Positions 16,692-24,668 of a stretch of 64,000 nucleotides of DNA are shown piece after piece. A program made the position numbers and the translations under genes. Numbering within the stretch: position 1 is the stretch's first letter; each line of letters begins with the position of its first letter. The notes under the pieces are model-generated. The model ran no database searches. It was not told where the DNA came from and saw only the letters and a program-made list of their open reading frames with translations. Origin of the DNA: an uncultured Pseudomonadota bacterium (GTDB taxonomy: Bacteria; Myxococcota_A; UBA796; SXON01); assembly GCA_903885375.1 (NCBI GenBank), contig CAISIK010000027.1, forward strand, positions 62,001-126,000. The letters run 5' to 3'.

Positions 16692-17561
16692 TCAGGGCTC
16701 GCTCTCGGAGAAGGTCAGGTTCAGCGTGGCCCAACCCATCCCGCCGCGGCGATCCCGCACCACCACCCAGATCGCTTGCGCATCGAGGGTGGGGTCGTCG
16801 GGAGCGAAGTACACCACGCTGTCGAAGGGGTGGAGCGTATTCGTTTGGTCGAATGTACCCTCCTGCAGGTACCAGGAGAGGTAGGGCTCCTCCGTGCGCT
16901 CCTCCTCCTCCCCGCTCTCGTTCCGGAACGTGTAGGTTTCCACCGCGTCTTCGGCGAGCACGCACTCCACGGTGTAGGCCTGCCCGCGATCGAGGCGGAC
17001 CGTGGCACCATCCTCGATCTCGAAGCCATCCACCTTCCAGCCGGCAACCACCGGATTGTGGTTTGGCGTCGTCGCAAGCGAGACCGGCACTCGCTTGTAG
17101 GCGATCTCCACGTCGTCCTCCGCCAGCTCCTGCCCCTCGGTGAGCTCCGGGAAGGCCGTGATGTAGGTCATCGCGAAGGTGCCTTCGAGACGGTCAGCCT
17201 CCGGCAGGGCGTCGAGGAAGTCGTCCGGCACGATCCAGGCGGGCGGAATGGCGGGGAGGTAGCCGATGAATCCGGCCGCCTGAAGCGCTTCCAGGTCCAT
17301 GTCCTCGGGGTCGCCGCTGCCGAGCAGGGCCGGATCGATCTCGCAGCCGTAGTCGGAGCTCGCTTCGGCGCTGCACACGAACCACGCACTGCCGCCCAGC
17401 GCCTTCGCGGGAGAGAGGATGAGGGCATCGAAGGTCACGACGTCGCCGGGGCGCGGTTCCGCCGGGGTGGCGGCCACGGCGAGCACCCGGAGGCGATCGA
17501 TCTGCCACGACTCGGCCATCGACGCGCTGTCACACGCGGAGAGTATCTGGATAATCAGCAT
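16692..17561 (-). CDS. Putative lipoprotein coupled to the TonB-dependent receptor
   Basis: 289 residues from the ATG at 17561, which overlaps the receptor stop codon as TAATG. The N-terminus MLIIQILSACDS is a very short lipoprotein-like signal with Cys at about residue 10. The protein is acidic and beta-rich, and its C-terminal ~110 residues look like an Ig-like domain (from HNPVVAGWKVDG). Receptor-coupled lipoproteins often act as surface-exposed or periplasmic ligand-binding partners of the barrel; that role here is inferred from the one-base overlap only. A longer upstream reading in the same frame would run inside the receptor gene and gives no signal peptide. Confidence 0.7.
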   Translation of the reverse strand: MLIIQILSACDSASMAESWQIDRLRVLAVAATPAEPRPGDVVTFDALILSPAKALGGSAWFVCSAEASSDYGCEIDPALLGSGDPEDMDLEALQAAGFIGYLPAIPPAWIVPDDFLDALPEADRLEGTFAMTYITAFPELTEGQELAEDDVEIAYKRVPVSLATTPNHNPVVAGWKVDGFEIEDGATVRLDRGQAYTVECVLAEDAVETYTFRNESGEEEERTEEPYLSWYLQEGTFDQTNTLHPFDSVVYFAPDDPTLDAQAIWVVVRDRRGGMGWATLNLTFSESEP

Positions 17562-20188
17562 TAGAACTCCACCTTGGCTTCGAAACCCGGGCTGGGGATG
17601 AAGGGCAGGCCCTTGAAGTAGGTCTTTTCGGTGTAGTCGTAATTGTACTGTTCGAACTCTGGATTCTCGCCGTGAAGTGCATTGATCAGGTCGACGTAGA
17701 GGAGGAGCTGCCATGCCTTGAAGGTGAACAGCTTGTCAAATCGTGCCGACACGGCCCAGAAGGGCGGGAGGCGCTCGCTGTTGTAGGCGCCTGTGGGGAA
17801 GGCCGAGTAGGTGTCCTGGTCGACGTCGTAGACCCCCAGGGAGTACGGCGTGCTCGGGTTCCCGGTGGTGTACTGCACCTTGGCGCCGATGCTCAGATCG
17901 TAGGGGAGCTTGTAGCTGCCCACCGCGGTGAGGATGTGCGTCTGGTCGTAGTCGAAGAGGTACCAGTCCTCCCCGGGGCGGTCCTGACGCTCGGATCGGC
18001 TCAGCGTGTAGCTGACCCAGCCGAAGAAGTTGCCGACGGGCTCGTGCCGGACGATGAGCTCCATGCCGTAGGCGCGCCCGACGCCGGTGTTCACGAAGTA
18101 GCTGTCGTCGAGGCTGCCGAAGTTGCTGTTGCTGACGATCAGGTCGGTGAGGTCCTTGTAGAACCCCTCGAGCTCGACCTTCACGGCGGGCCCGATGCCC
18201 TGCTCGACGCCCACGCTGCTCGACCAGCTCTGCTCGGCACCGACCGCGGCCGGCTTGTCGTCGGGTCGGTAGGACTGGAACGGCTGCGGCGGCTGGTGGT
18301 AGAGCCCGGTGGAGCCCTTGAGCGCGGTCTTCTCGGCCGCCTGCCATCGGAAGGAGAACCGCGGGTCGGCCGCCAGCACCTCGTTCTCGTCGGGGAGGAT
18401 GACGTACATCAGGCGGACGCCGCCGTTGAGCGCGAGCTTGTCGGGGTCGGCGAGCGGCTTCCAGGTGGCGCGCAGCCACGGGTCGGGGCCCCAGCCGGTG
18501 GCCGTGCCGCTGAGCGTGTAGGGCTCGCGCTCCGCCAGCGGATCGATCTCGGCGAACGAAGCCGGGTTGAAGGGGAGCTCGATGGCGAAGTCGGCCCAGC
18601 CGAAGATGGCGTCGATCCCGCTGACGACGGCGAGGTGCTCGTCGTGTTCGTAGCGGACCTCGCCCCGCACCTCTGCGGTGTACTTGGTCTGGATGAGCCG
18701 GAAGGAGTTGCCCACGTCGAGCGCGGCCTCGTCCGTGCCGAAGCTCGGGGCCACGCGCGCCGACCAGTGGTTGCCCCAGGCGCGGTCCCACGTGGCGCCG
18801 ACCCGGTACGTGCTGTATTCGGTGGCGATGTCGCCCTGCGTGTCGGCGTCGGTGCCCTGGGCGTAGCCGGTGGGGGTGGAGACGAGCAGGGAGTCGCGGA
18901 ACCCGAAGGCGAGCACCGAGAACTTGTCGGGCCGCTTGCCCTGATACTGGTACTTGGCCTGGAAGTCCCACCACCGCGGCACCACCGAGAAGCCATCGTC
19001 GGCGAGGAAGGCGGGGAGGAGGAGGTCGATGTACGAAGCCCGCGCGGCCACGCCCACGCCGTGCTCGTGCTCCTTGCCGAGGCTTCCCAACCAGACGCCG
19101 CCGGAGTCCAGCGCGTCGGTCGACCAGCGGAGCTCGTTGCGCTCGGGGAACGAAGTGCGCGTGGTGGCATCCACCGTGCCGCCCGTACTCCGGCCGTAGT
19201 GCGGGCCGTACCCGCCGGGCAGGTAGTCCACGCTCTGCACGAGGTCGGGATTGATGACCGACTCGAACCCGCCGAGGTGGTAGATGTACGGGATGAACAT
19301 GCCATCCACGTAGACGCGACTGTCCTCGGGGTTGGAGCCGCGGATGATGAGCAGGCCCGAGCCCAGCGGGGCGCGGGCCGCTCCCGGGAGGTTCTGCACG
19401 ACCCGGATGGGGTCGCCGAAGGTGCCGGGGATGCGCCGCGCTTCGTCCATCGAGATGGTGCGGCGGGTCACGTCGTCGGTTTCCCGGCGGTAGCTGCCGA
19501 GGATGCCCGGGTCGGCATAGCTCTGGTTGCGCACCCACAGCCGCGCGCTGGTCACCGACCCCGCCACCACCTCGACCGTCTTATCGAGCGTGTCGTAGCC
19601 GGGATGCACGGCCCGCACGGTGTAGCTGCCCGGCGGGAGGCCCCGGAAGGACCAGCGCCCTTCGGCGTCGGTCTGCGTTTCGAGGTTCAGGCTGTCGATC
19701 CGGAGCAGGTGGTCGGCCATCGGCCGCCGGGTGCCCATCTCCACGATGGTTCCTTCGAGCGTGATGGGGGCCTCGCCGGGCTCGGCGGCCGCGGCTGCGT
19801 CGGGTGTGGCGCCTTCCACCCTGGCGCTGTCGAGCACGAAACCGTAGGCGAATTCGATCGCCACGGGCACGGGCCCGGTGGCGTCTTGCGCGGGCGTGAA
19901 CCGGAAGGCGCGCGCGGCCTCGACCGCCGCTTCATCGAAGCCGAAGCCGGCCGCTTCGAGCACCTCGACGCGGGTGACGAGCCCGGCCTCATCGATCTCG
20001 ATGAGGAGGCGCACGGACCCCTCGCGCCGCTCGGCGGTCGCGGCGGCGGGGTAGGGCGCCTGGACGAACTCCAGCAGGGTTGGTTCGACGACCAAAGGCG
20101 GCAGCTCCGCCTCGGCTGGCGGCGGAGCGGGCGCAGGGGTGTCGGCGAGCGCCGCGTGGGCGGCAAGCAGCAGGAACCACGCGCTCAT
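17561..20188 (-). CDS. TonB-dependent receptor with N-terminal TonB-like and carboxypeptidase-regulatory-like domains
   Basis: 875 residues, starting at an ATG overlapping the tonB stop (ATGA). Order of parts: signal peptide (1-15); a TonB C-terminal-like domain (~30-115, with YPAAATAERREGSVRL and the VEAARAFRFTPA helix-strand); a carboxypeptidase-regulatory-like beta domain (~145-225, GLPPGSYTVRAVHPGY); a plug (~245-345, with VVQNLPGAARAPLGSG, LIIRGSNPEDSRVYVDG and a YGRSTGGTVD end); then the barrel to a terminal Phe (KVEF). It should import a ligand across the outer membrane using energy from ExbB-ExbD-TonB, encoded just upstream. The fused TonB-like domain is unusual for a receptor. The substrate is unknown. 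Confidence 0.88.
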   Translation of the reverse strand: MSAWFLLLAAHAALADTPAPAPPPAEAELPPLVVEPTLLEFVQAPYPAAATAERREGSVRLLIEIDEAGLVTRVEVLEAAGFGFDEAAVEAARAFRFTPAQDATGPVPVAIEFAYGFVLDSARVEGATPDAAAAAEPGEAPITLEGTIVEMGTRRPMADHLLRIDSLNLETQTDAEGRWSFRGLPPGSYTVRAVHPGYDTLDKTVEVVAGSVTSARLWVRNQSYADPGILGSYRRETDDVTRRTISMDEARRIPGTFGDPIRVVQNLPGAARAPLGSGLLIIRGSNPEDSRVYVDGMFIPYIYHLGGFESVINPDLVQSVDYLPGGYGPHYGRSTGGTVDATTRTSFPERNELRWSTDALDSGGVWLGSLGKEHEHGVGVAARASYIDLLLPAFLADDGFSVVPRWWDFQAKYQYQGKRPDKFSVLAFGFRDSLLVSTPTGYAQGTDADTQGDIATEYSTYRVGATWDRAWGNHWSARVAPSFGTDEAALDVGNSFRLIQTKYTAEVRGEVRYEHDEHLAVVSGIDAIFGWADFAIELPFNPASFAEIDPLAEREPYTLSGTATGWGPDPWLRATWKPLADPDKLALNGGVRLMYVILPDENEVLAADPRFSFRWQAAEKTALKGSTGLYHQPPQPFQSYRPDDKPAAVGAEQSWSSSVGVEQGIGPAVKVELEGFYKDLTDLIVSNSNFGSLDDSYFVNTGVGRAYGMELIVRHEPVGNFFGWVSYTLSRSERQDRPGEDWYLFDYDQTHILTAVGSYKLPYDLSIGAKVQYTTGNPSTPYSLGVYDVDQDTYSAFPTGAYNSERLPPFWAVSARFDKLFTFKAWQLLLYVDLINALHGENPEFEQYNYDYTEKTYFKGLPFIPSPGFEAKVEF

Positions 20189-20952
20189 TGTTCGATCCTC
20201 ACCGTGCAGACCTGGGGTACGCCCGTGACGGCCACGGGCGTGCCATCCTGGTTCCCGGGCACGAACTTCGCCTTGCGCCACGCTGCTGCGCACGCCTCGC
20301 CGGTGCCGTAGCCGAGGTCGCCCACGACGCGCACGGCGGACACGCTGCCCGCGGGGTCGATGTCGAGGCTCACCTTGATCTCTCCTTCGACGCCGGCCTT
20401 CTGGGCCTCCTCCGGCACGTCCATCATGGGGCGCATCCGGCTCTTCGGGGGCGTCGTGACGCTCGCGAACGTGCGCGGGCCTGTGGCCTCCTCGATGCTC
20501 ATGCCGGGCCCGGCGGCGGCGACACGCGTGGAGTTGCCCGCGCGCGCATCGAGCCCCGTACCCGAGCCGGGCGCGTAGGAGTTGGCGGAGAGGCCCTGGG
20601 TTGCGCGCCGGATCGGCCGCGCGGCCGGTTCGGGCGGCGGCGCTTTCTCGGGGACCGGCTCGGGCGGAGGGATGTCCGCGAACTTCACCGCCTTCGGCTT
20701 CGGTGTGGGCTTCGGGGCCTCCACCGGCGGGGGCGGCGGAGGTGGCGGCGGCGCGGGCGGAGGCGGGGTGGTGACCACCATCTCCACCCACTCGGGCGGC
20801 TTCGACTCCCGAACCGGTTGCGCGAGGATCGCGGTGGCGGCTACCGCGTGGAACACCACGGACGCGAGGATGCCGAGCGGGACGATCCACAATCGTTCGC
20901 TGCGCGACTCGCCGAACGGCGAGAGCGAGCCGGTGGTCCCGGTGGCCGTCAT
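20185..20952 (-). CDS. tonB: TonB energy transducer
   Basis: 255 residues. The N-terminal cytoplasmic part is followed by a membrane helix (~22-42), a poly-Pro segment with PKPTPKPK that would span the periplasm, and a C-terminal TonB-like domain (~170-250, PEEAQKAGVEGEIKVSLDI then AAAWRKAKFVPG). TonB passes proton-motive energy from ExbB-ExbD to outer-membrane receptors. Start and stop overlap the neighbouring genes by 4 bases on both sides (exbD/tonB and tonB/receptor), so all are coupled. Two cysteines near the C-terminus (EACAAA and QVCTV) could form a disulfide. Confidence 0.88.
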   Translation of the reverse strand: MTATGTTGSLSPFGESRSERLWIVPLGILASVVFHAVAATAILAQPVRESKPPEWVEMVVTTPPPPAPPPPPPPPPVEAPKPTPKPKAVKFADIPPPEPVPEKAPPPEPAARPIRRATQGLSANSYAPGSGTGLDARAGNSTRVAAAGPGMSIEEATGPRTFASVTTPPKSRMRPMMDVPEEAQKAGVEGEIKVSLDIDPAGSVSAVRVVGDLGYGTGEACAAAWRKAKFVPGNQDGTPVAVTGVPQVCTVRIEQ

Positions 20953-21374
20953 GGGGCGGGGCTGCCGGGGATCGGGTCGATATTGATCGCGAACTTCGCC
21001 ACGCCCTCCTGCTTCACCACGTCGATCACGTGGGTCACTGCGCCGTGGCGGGCGTTCATGTCTCCCGCAATGAGGCAGATGACCTCCTTGCTGCCGGCCT
21101 TCGCGGTTCGCACCGCCTCGCGGAGGCCCGCTTCGGTGACGGGCGCGCCATCGAGCAGGAGGCTGCCGTCCTCGAGCACCGAGATCGCGAGCGACGAGGG
21201 CGCGGTGGCATCGCCGGTGGCGGCGTCGGGGAGGTTCACCTTGATGGAGGGGGACACGATGTACGAGGTGGTCACCATGAAGATGATGAGCACGACGAGG
21301 ATGATGTCGACCAGCGGGAGGATGTTGATCTCCGTCATCCCCTCGTCGTCACCCCCCAGCCGGGCGCCAGCCAC
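20949..21374 (-). CDS. exbD: Biopolymer transport protein ExbD/TolR family
   Basis: 141 residues. A single membrane helix in NILPLVDIILVVLIIFMVTT carries the conserved aspartate essential for proton coupling, followed by the periplasmic domain. The start is GTG at 21374 with GGGGAG five bases upstream; an internal ATG (MTEIN) is less well placed. It overlaps tonB by 4 bases and follows exbB by 2 bases. With ExbB it forms the stator that drives TonB. Confidence 0.9.
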   Translation of the reverse strand: MAGARLGGDDEGMTEINILPLVDIILVVLIIFMVTTSYIVSPSIKVNLPDAATGDATAPSSLAISVLEDGSLLLDGAPVTEAGLREAVRTAKAGSKEVICLIAGDMNARHGAVTHVIDVVKQEGVAKFAINIDPIPGSPAP

Positions 21375-21376
21375 GC

Positions 21377-21997
21377 CTACTCCCCTTCCGCGCGCATGCG
21401 GGCGACCACGAGGTCCGCGAGGCTCTCGATGCGGCCCACCTGCGCCCGCACCATCCGCGTCAGCACGTTGTAGAGCACGACGGAGGGGATCGCGACCATG
21501 AGCGCCACCGCGGTGGCCACCAGCGCCTCCGAGATGCCGGACATCACGGTCTTGGCGCCTTCTTCCGAGGTGAGCGAGAGGTCGTGGAAGGCCTGGATGA
21601 TGCCCAGCACGGTGCCGAAGAGGCCGATGAACGCGGCCGTGGAGGCCACGGTGCCGATCGCGATGAGGCCGCGCTCCAACCGAAGCTTCTCGAACAGCAG
21701 CGTGCCCTGCATGGCGTAGCGGGAAGCCGCGCTCGCCCGCGCCCGGAGCCCCGCGAGGACCACGCGCGACTCGATGCCGCCGAGCGAACCGAGGGTGGTT
21801 TCCAGCTCACCCCGCTCGCCGCCGCCGAGGTACCGGCCCACGGCCGCCTCGAAGCGGGCGGCGGGGGTGCGGTTGACCATCATGTACACGATCCGCTCCA
21901 CGCCGATGGCCACGCACATCGCGGACATCCCCACCAGCAGCCAGAGCACCCAGCCCGCGCCGAGAAGTGCGAAGTTCAGCATCGCCTGAGCCAGCAT
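21377..21997 (-). CDS. exbB: ExbB/TolQ/MotA-family proton channel protein
   Basis: 206 residues with three predicted membrane helices (~7-30, ~110-135, ~155-178). The conserved block TVASTAAFIGLFGTVLGIIQAF and the following AVALMVAIPSVVLYN helix are diagnostic. GGAGG precedes the ATG at 21997. It forms the proton channel with ExbD. M. xanthus AglR and the Nfs/Glt motor belong to the same wider family, so in this position it could conceivably also serve the nearby Nfs-like complex, but its coupling to tonB and the receptor makes the import role the primary call. Confidence 0.88.
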   Translation of the reverse strand: MLAQAMLNFALLGAGWVLWLLVGMSAMCVAIGVERIVYMMVNRTPAARFEAAVGRYLGGGERGELETTLGSLGGIESRVVLAGLRARASAASRYAMQGTLLFEKLRLERGLIAIGTVASTAAFIGLFGTVLGIIQAFHDLSLTSEEGAKTVMSGISEALVATAVALMVAIPSVVLYNVLTRMVRAQVGRIESLADLVVARMRAEGE

Positions 21998-22020
21998 CGT
22001 GCCTCCTGGGCCGGGGCCGT

Positions 22021-22491
22021 CTAATTCGATCGACCCGGCGCGGCGCACGCGCGCGTGAACCGCGACGCGTGCCGCCCCACGCTTTCTGCCCGGACGACGA
22101 CGACGTTGGCAGCCTCGATGAATTCGTGCGCATCGGCCGGGGTGAGGGCCGGGGTGAGTGCGCAGCCGTCGGCGCTCAGGAACTGCACGGTTCCGCGGGG
22201 CTGCGCCGGGTCGTCCCGATGGAAGACGGGGTGGAACCGATCGTTGAGGAACGTGGTCACGTCGGAGTTTCCCGCGATGCGGTCCACCGGGCCGCCGGGT
22301 TCGTCGACGAAGACGGCCACGGGGTGTTCGACGGGCTCCTCGTCGGACCGCCACAGGACCCACCTCGCCGTGGAACTCGACGTGCTCACGGGTGGGGGGT
22401 CCGGCGGGTCGCTACACGCGAGGAGGAGCGCCGGAAGAAGATGGAGGCGACGGGCGGAGTTGAACCGCCGAATGATGGTTTTGCAAACCAT
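22021..22491 (-). CDS. Thioredoxin-like lipoprotein fragment-length protein (start codon unusual)
   Basis: Up to 156 residues. A convincing lipoprotein signal (RRLHLLPALLLACSD) is followed by a short Pro/Ser linker and a small alpha/beta domain with FLNDRFHPVFHRDD, resembling thioredoxin-fold proteins but without a CxxC pair. The only in-frame ATG/GTG/TTG upstream of the signal is at 22491, inside the tRNA-Cys gene; no standard start exists between the tRNA and the lipobox. Either translation starts within the tRNA sequence, or a non-standard codon (for example ATT or CTT) is used. It ends 23 bases before exbB and is probably co-transcribed with the TonB system. Confidence 0.55.
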   Translation of the reverse strand: MVCKTIIRRFNSARRLHLLPALLLACSDPPDPPPVSTSSSTARWVLWRSDEEPVEHPVAVFVDEPGGPVDRIAGNSDVTTFLNDRFHPVFHRDDPAQPRGTVQFLSADGCALTPALTPADAHEFIEAANVVVVRAESVGRHASRFTRACAAPGRSN

Positions 22492-22518
22492 TGCCTTAGG
22501 CCACTTGGCTACGTCGCC
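22442..22518 (-). tRNA. tRNA-Cys (GCA), CCA encoded
   Basis: Complete cloverleaf on the minus strand: 7-bp acceptor GGCGACG/CGTCGCC, D arm with AAGTGG, 5-bp anticodon stem ATGGT/ACCAT around loop TTGCAAA (anticodon GCA), five-base variable loop and T arm GGCGG-TTCAACT-CCGCC. A discriminator T and CCA follow in the DNA (22442-22445). Confidence 0.95.
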
Positions 22519-22521
22519 GGC

Positions 22522-22554
22522 GCCGCCGGTCTAAGGCCCGGAGGCGCCGGCGGC
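22522..22554. terminator. Hairpin between the DUF2817 peptidase gene and tRNA-Cys
   Basis: Perfect 8-base inverted repeat GCCGCCGG (22522-22529) / CCGGCGGC (22547-22554) directly after the peptidase stop and just before the tRNA. It would end the peptidase transcript or separate it from the tRNA unit. No U-tract. Confidence 0.45.
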
Positions 22555-22560
22555 AAGGGC

Positions 22561-23598
22561 TCACGTGTGCAACAGGCGGCGACAGGCGGCGTGGAGCTCG
22601 CGGGCATGCACGATAACGCGCGCCTGCCATGCCGGATCCAGCGGCGCGAAGGCCTCGCGCATGCCCAGCTTCGCGGGGTGGTCGAGGCGCGGCTCCCCCC
22701 AGTGGTGGAGGCGGTTCTCGGCGCGCAGCCGGGCGAGCACCCCGAGGTTGCCGAGCGTGCCGAACTCGCAGGTGAACCCGTCGTACCGAACGCCGGGGAG
22801 GCGCTCCAGCAGGGCGCCGGTCAGGCCGCCGCGGATGAGGTAACCCTGTGGGTCCGAGGGGTCCCAGGAGCGCACGTCCTCGCCCATCGCGGTGCGCACG
22901 CGGGCCAGGTCGCCGGGCGCGACCTTTCCTTCGAGGAGCAGCGTGCGGCCGCCGTACGCACCGAGCGCGCTGTGCCAGTCCACGTGCACCACCCGCTCGC
23001 GATCACGAAGCCGGCTCTCCAGGAACGGCAGGAGCTGCGCGGGCCCCGGTTGCAGCTCGCGCCCACCGTAGAACAGCCCCTTCTCGAACTCGTACTGGCC
23101 GCTCACCACGGCGTTCTTCAGGGCGCCGTACCCATGACGCAGCACCGACCAGGCCACATCGAGCCAGAAGAACTCCGGTCCTCCGGGGGGCGTGCGCGGG
23201 TTCAGGAGCGTGTCGAGCGCCCGATAGGCGGGATCGACGCCCTGCCACCCGCCGGGGGGATGGAAGTTGCGGTTGAGGTCGACGTTCGCCTCGTTCACCC
23301 GCCGCAGGTTGGCCCAGCCCCACGGGTTGAGCGCGTGCACGTAGAGGATGGCCTCCTCGCCCCGCTCCAGGGTCAGCGCTTCGAGCTGGGCCGCGCCGCC
23401 GCCGAAGCCCTCCACGCCGTGCAGCCCGCTCGTGTAGAGGAGCACGCGCCGGGCGTCGGGTGGCCCGGCCCAGGCCCAGTCGATGGAGTGGTCGTCGTCC
23501 ACGGGGAAGTGCCCGGACTCCATGCCGGCGGTCGCGGCCCGGAAGCGCTCGCGGGCCTGCGCGTAGTCACGGCTGAATCTCGCCTCGATAGCATCCAT
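22561..23598 (-). CDS. DUF2817 / M14-type metallo-carboxypeptidase-like protein
   Basis: 345 residues. The sequence shows the M14-related signature SGLHGVEGFGG (HxxE zinc ligands), the NPWGWANLRRVNEANVDLNRNF block typical of DUF2817 and a later VDWHSALG containing a probable third zinc histidine. A C-terminal CEFGT motif may supply the catalytic glutamate. No signal peptide is visible, so it is probably cytoplasmic. The likely activity is hydrolysis of a peptide or amide bond; the substrate is unknown. It is divergent from the glycosyltransferase gene, with 56 bases between them. Confidence 0.8.
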   Translation of the reverse strand: MDAIEARFSRDYAQARERFRAATAGMESGHFPVDDDHSIDWAWAGPPDARRVLLYTSGLHGVEGFGGGAAQLEALTLERGEEAILYVHALNPWGWANLRRVNEANVDLNRNFHPPGGWQGVDPAYRALDTLLNPRTPPGGPEFFWLDVAWSVLRHGYGALKNAVVSGQYEFEKGLFYGGRELQPGPAQLLPFLESRLRDRERVVHVDWHSALGAYGGRTLLLEGKVAPGDLARVRTAMGEDVRSWDPSDPQGYLIRGGLTGALLERLPGVRYDGFTCEFGTLGNLGVLARLRAENRLHHWGEPRLDHPAKLGMREAFAPLDPAWQARVIVHARELHAACRRLLHT

Positions 23599-23654
23599 GC
23601 CACGGAACGTAGCGTACCGGTCCGGCCGGTGTCCCCGCGCGATAGGCGCGCCGC

Positions 23655-24668
23655 GTGAAGTTCGCGCTCGTCCACCGCCGGTTCACCACCAATGGAGGCA
23701 CCGAGAGGTACCTCGTGGGCCTCGCGCGTTTCCTCGTCGGTCAGGGGCACGAGGTCACGGTCCTCTGCAACGAGGTCCGGGAGGACCTGCGCGCCGAGCC
23801 CGGGGTCCGCTTCGTGCACCTCCCGATGTGGCGGCCGGTCAAGGCGCTCAGCCTGGCGCTCTCGGTCTTCCGGGCGCTGCGAAGTGAGCGCTACGACGGC
23901 ATTCTCGGGCTCGGTCGCCACTGGGGCCACACGGTCTACCGGGCCGGCGGCGGCTCGCATGTGGACTACCTGCGCCGCGCCCATCCGATCCGCCGTTGGC
24001 TCTCCCCGGGCGACTGGCTCGACAGTCTCCTCGACCGCCTGGCCGTGCGTTCGGCGCGGGTGTGCATCGCCAACAGCGAGCTCGGAGCTGCCGGCCTGCG
24101 TAGCGACCATGGCGCCCCTCGCGTGGAGGTCATCTACAACGGGGTGGACCTCCAGCGGTTCCGGCCCGATCCGGAGGTTCGCCGGGCCGTTCGGGAGGAG
24201 CTCGGCGCCGATGGGCGGGTGGCCATCTTCGTGGGCAACGGGTTCGTCCGCAAGGGCCTCGACGTGGCCATCGCCGCGCTGCCGGCGGGGTGGACGCTCT
24301 GGGTTGTCGGCGGTGATCCGCCGGTGCCGGCTCCGCCGTCGGTGCGATTCCTGGGAAGCCGGCGCGACCCGGAACGGTTCTTGCAGGCTGCCGACGTGAT
24401 GATCCTCCCGACGCGGTACGACCCCTTCGCCAACGTGTGCCTCGAGGCCCTCGCCTGCGGCATCCCCGCCCTCACCACCCGCGCCAATGGCGCCAGCGAG
24501 GTCGTTCCCGAGCCCTGGATGGTGTGCGAGGCGGTGGAGGAGTTCCGCGCGGCGTTCGCGCGGGTCACCCCCGACCTCGGCCCGGCCTGCCGTCGGGCGG
24601 CCGAAGCGTTCACGCCCGAACGCAGCTACCGCCGGGCCCTCGCCCTGCTCTCGGAGACCTCCTCGTGA
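23655..24668 (+). CDS. Glycosyltransferase family 4, WaaG-like
   Basis: 337 residues with GT-B fold features. The N-terminal Rossmann half has TNGGTERYLVGLARFLVGQG, close to the start of LPS-core glucosyltransferase WaaG. The C-terminal donor site has VIYNGVDLQRF, the VGNGFVRKGLDV strand and the retaining-GT motif (E-x7-E) in PFANVCLEALACGIPALT. It should add a sugar to a lipid-linked or LPS-core acceptor at the inner face of the cytoplasmic membrane. The start is GTG at 23655. The stop overlaps the next start as GTGA, linking it to a penicillin-binding protein, so the pair may act in envelope building. Confidence 0.87.
   Translation: MKFALVHRRFTTNGGTERYLVGLARFLVGQGHEVTVLCNEVREDLRAEPGVRFVHLPMWRPVKALSLALSVFRALRSERYDGILGLGRHWGHTVYRAGGGSHVDYLRRAHPIRRWLSPGDWLDSLLDRLAVRSARVCIANSELGAAGLRSDHGAPRVEVIYNGVDLQRFRPDPEVRRAVREELGADGRVAIFVGNGFVRKGLDVAIAALPAGWTLWVVGGDPPVPAPPSVRFLGSRRDPERFLQAADVMILPTRYDPFANVCLEALACGIPALTTRANGASEVVPEPWMVCEAVEEFRAAFARVTPDLGPACRRAAEAFTPERSYRRALALLSETSS

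Noticed and set aside
20949-21997. exbB-exbD called as tolQ-tolR of a Tol-Pal system
   Set aside because: No tolA, tolB or pal is adjacent, and the genes are coupled by overlap to tonB and a TonB-dependent receptor.
22442-22518. tRNA-Cys as an integration site for a mobile element
   Set aside because: No integrase, no repeat of the tRNA 3' end and no base-composition change was seen on either side.
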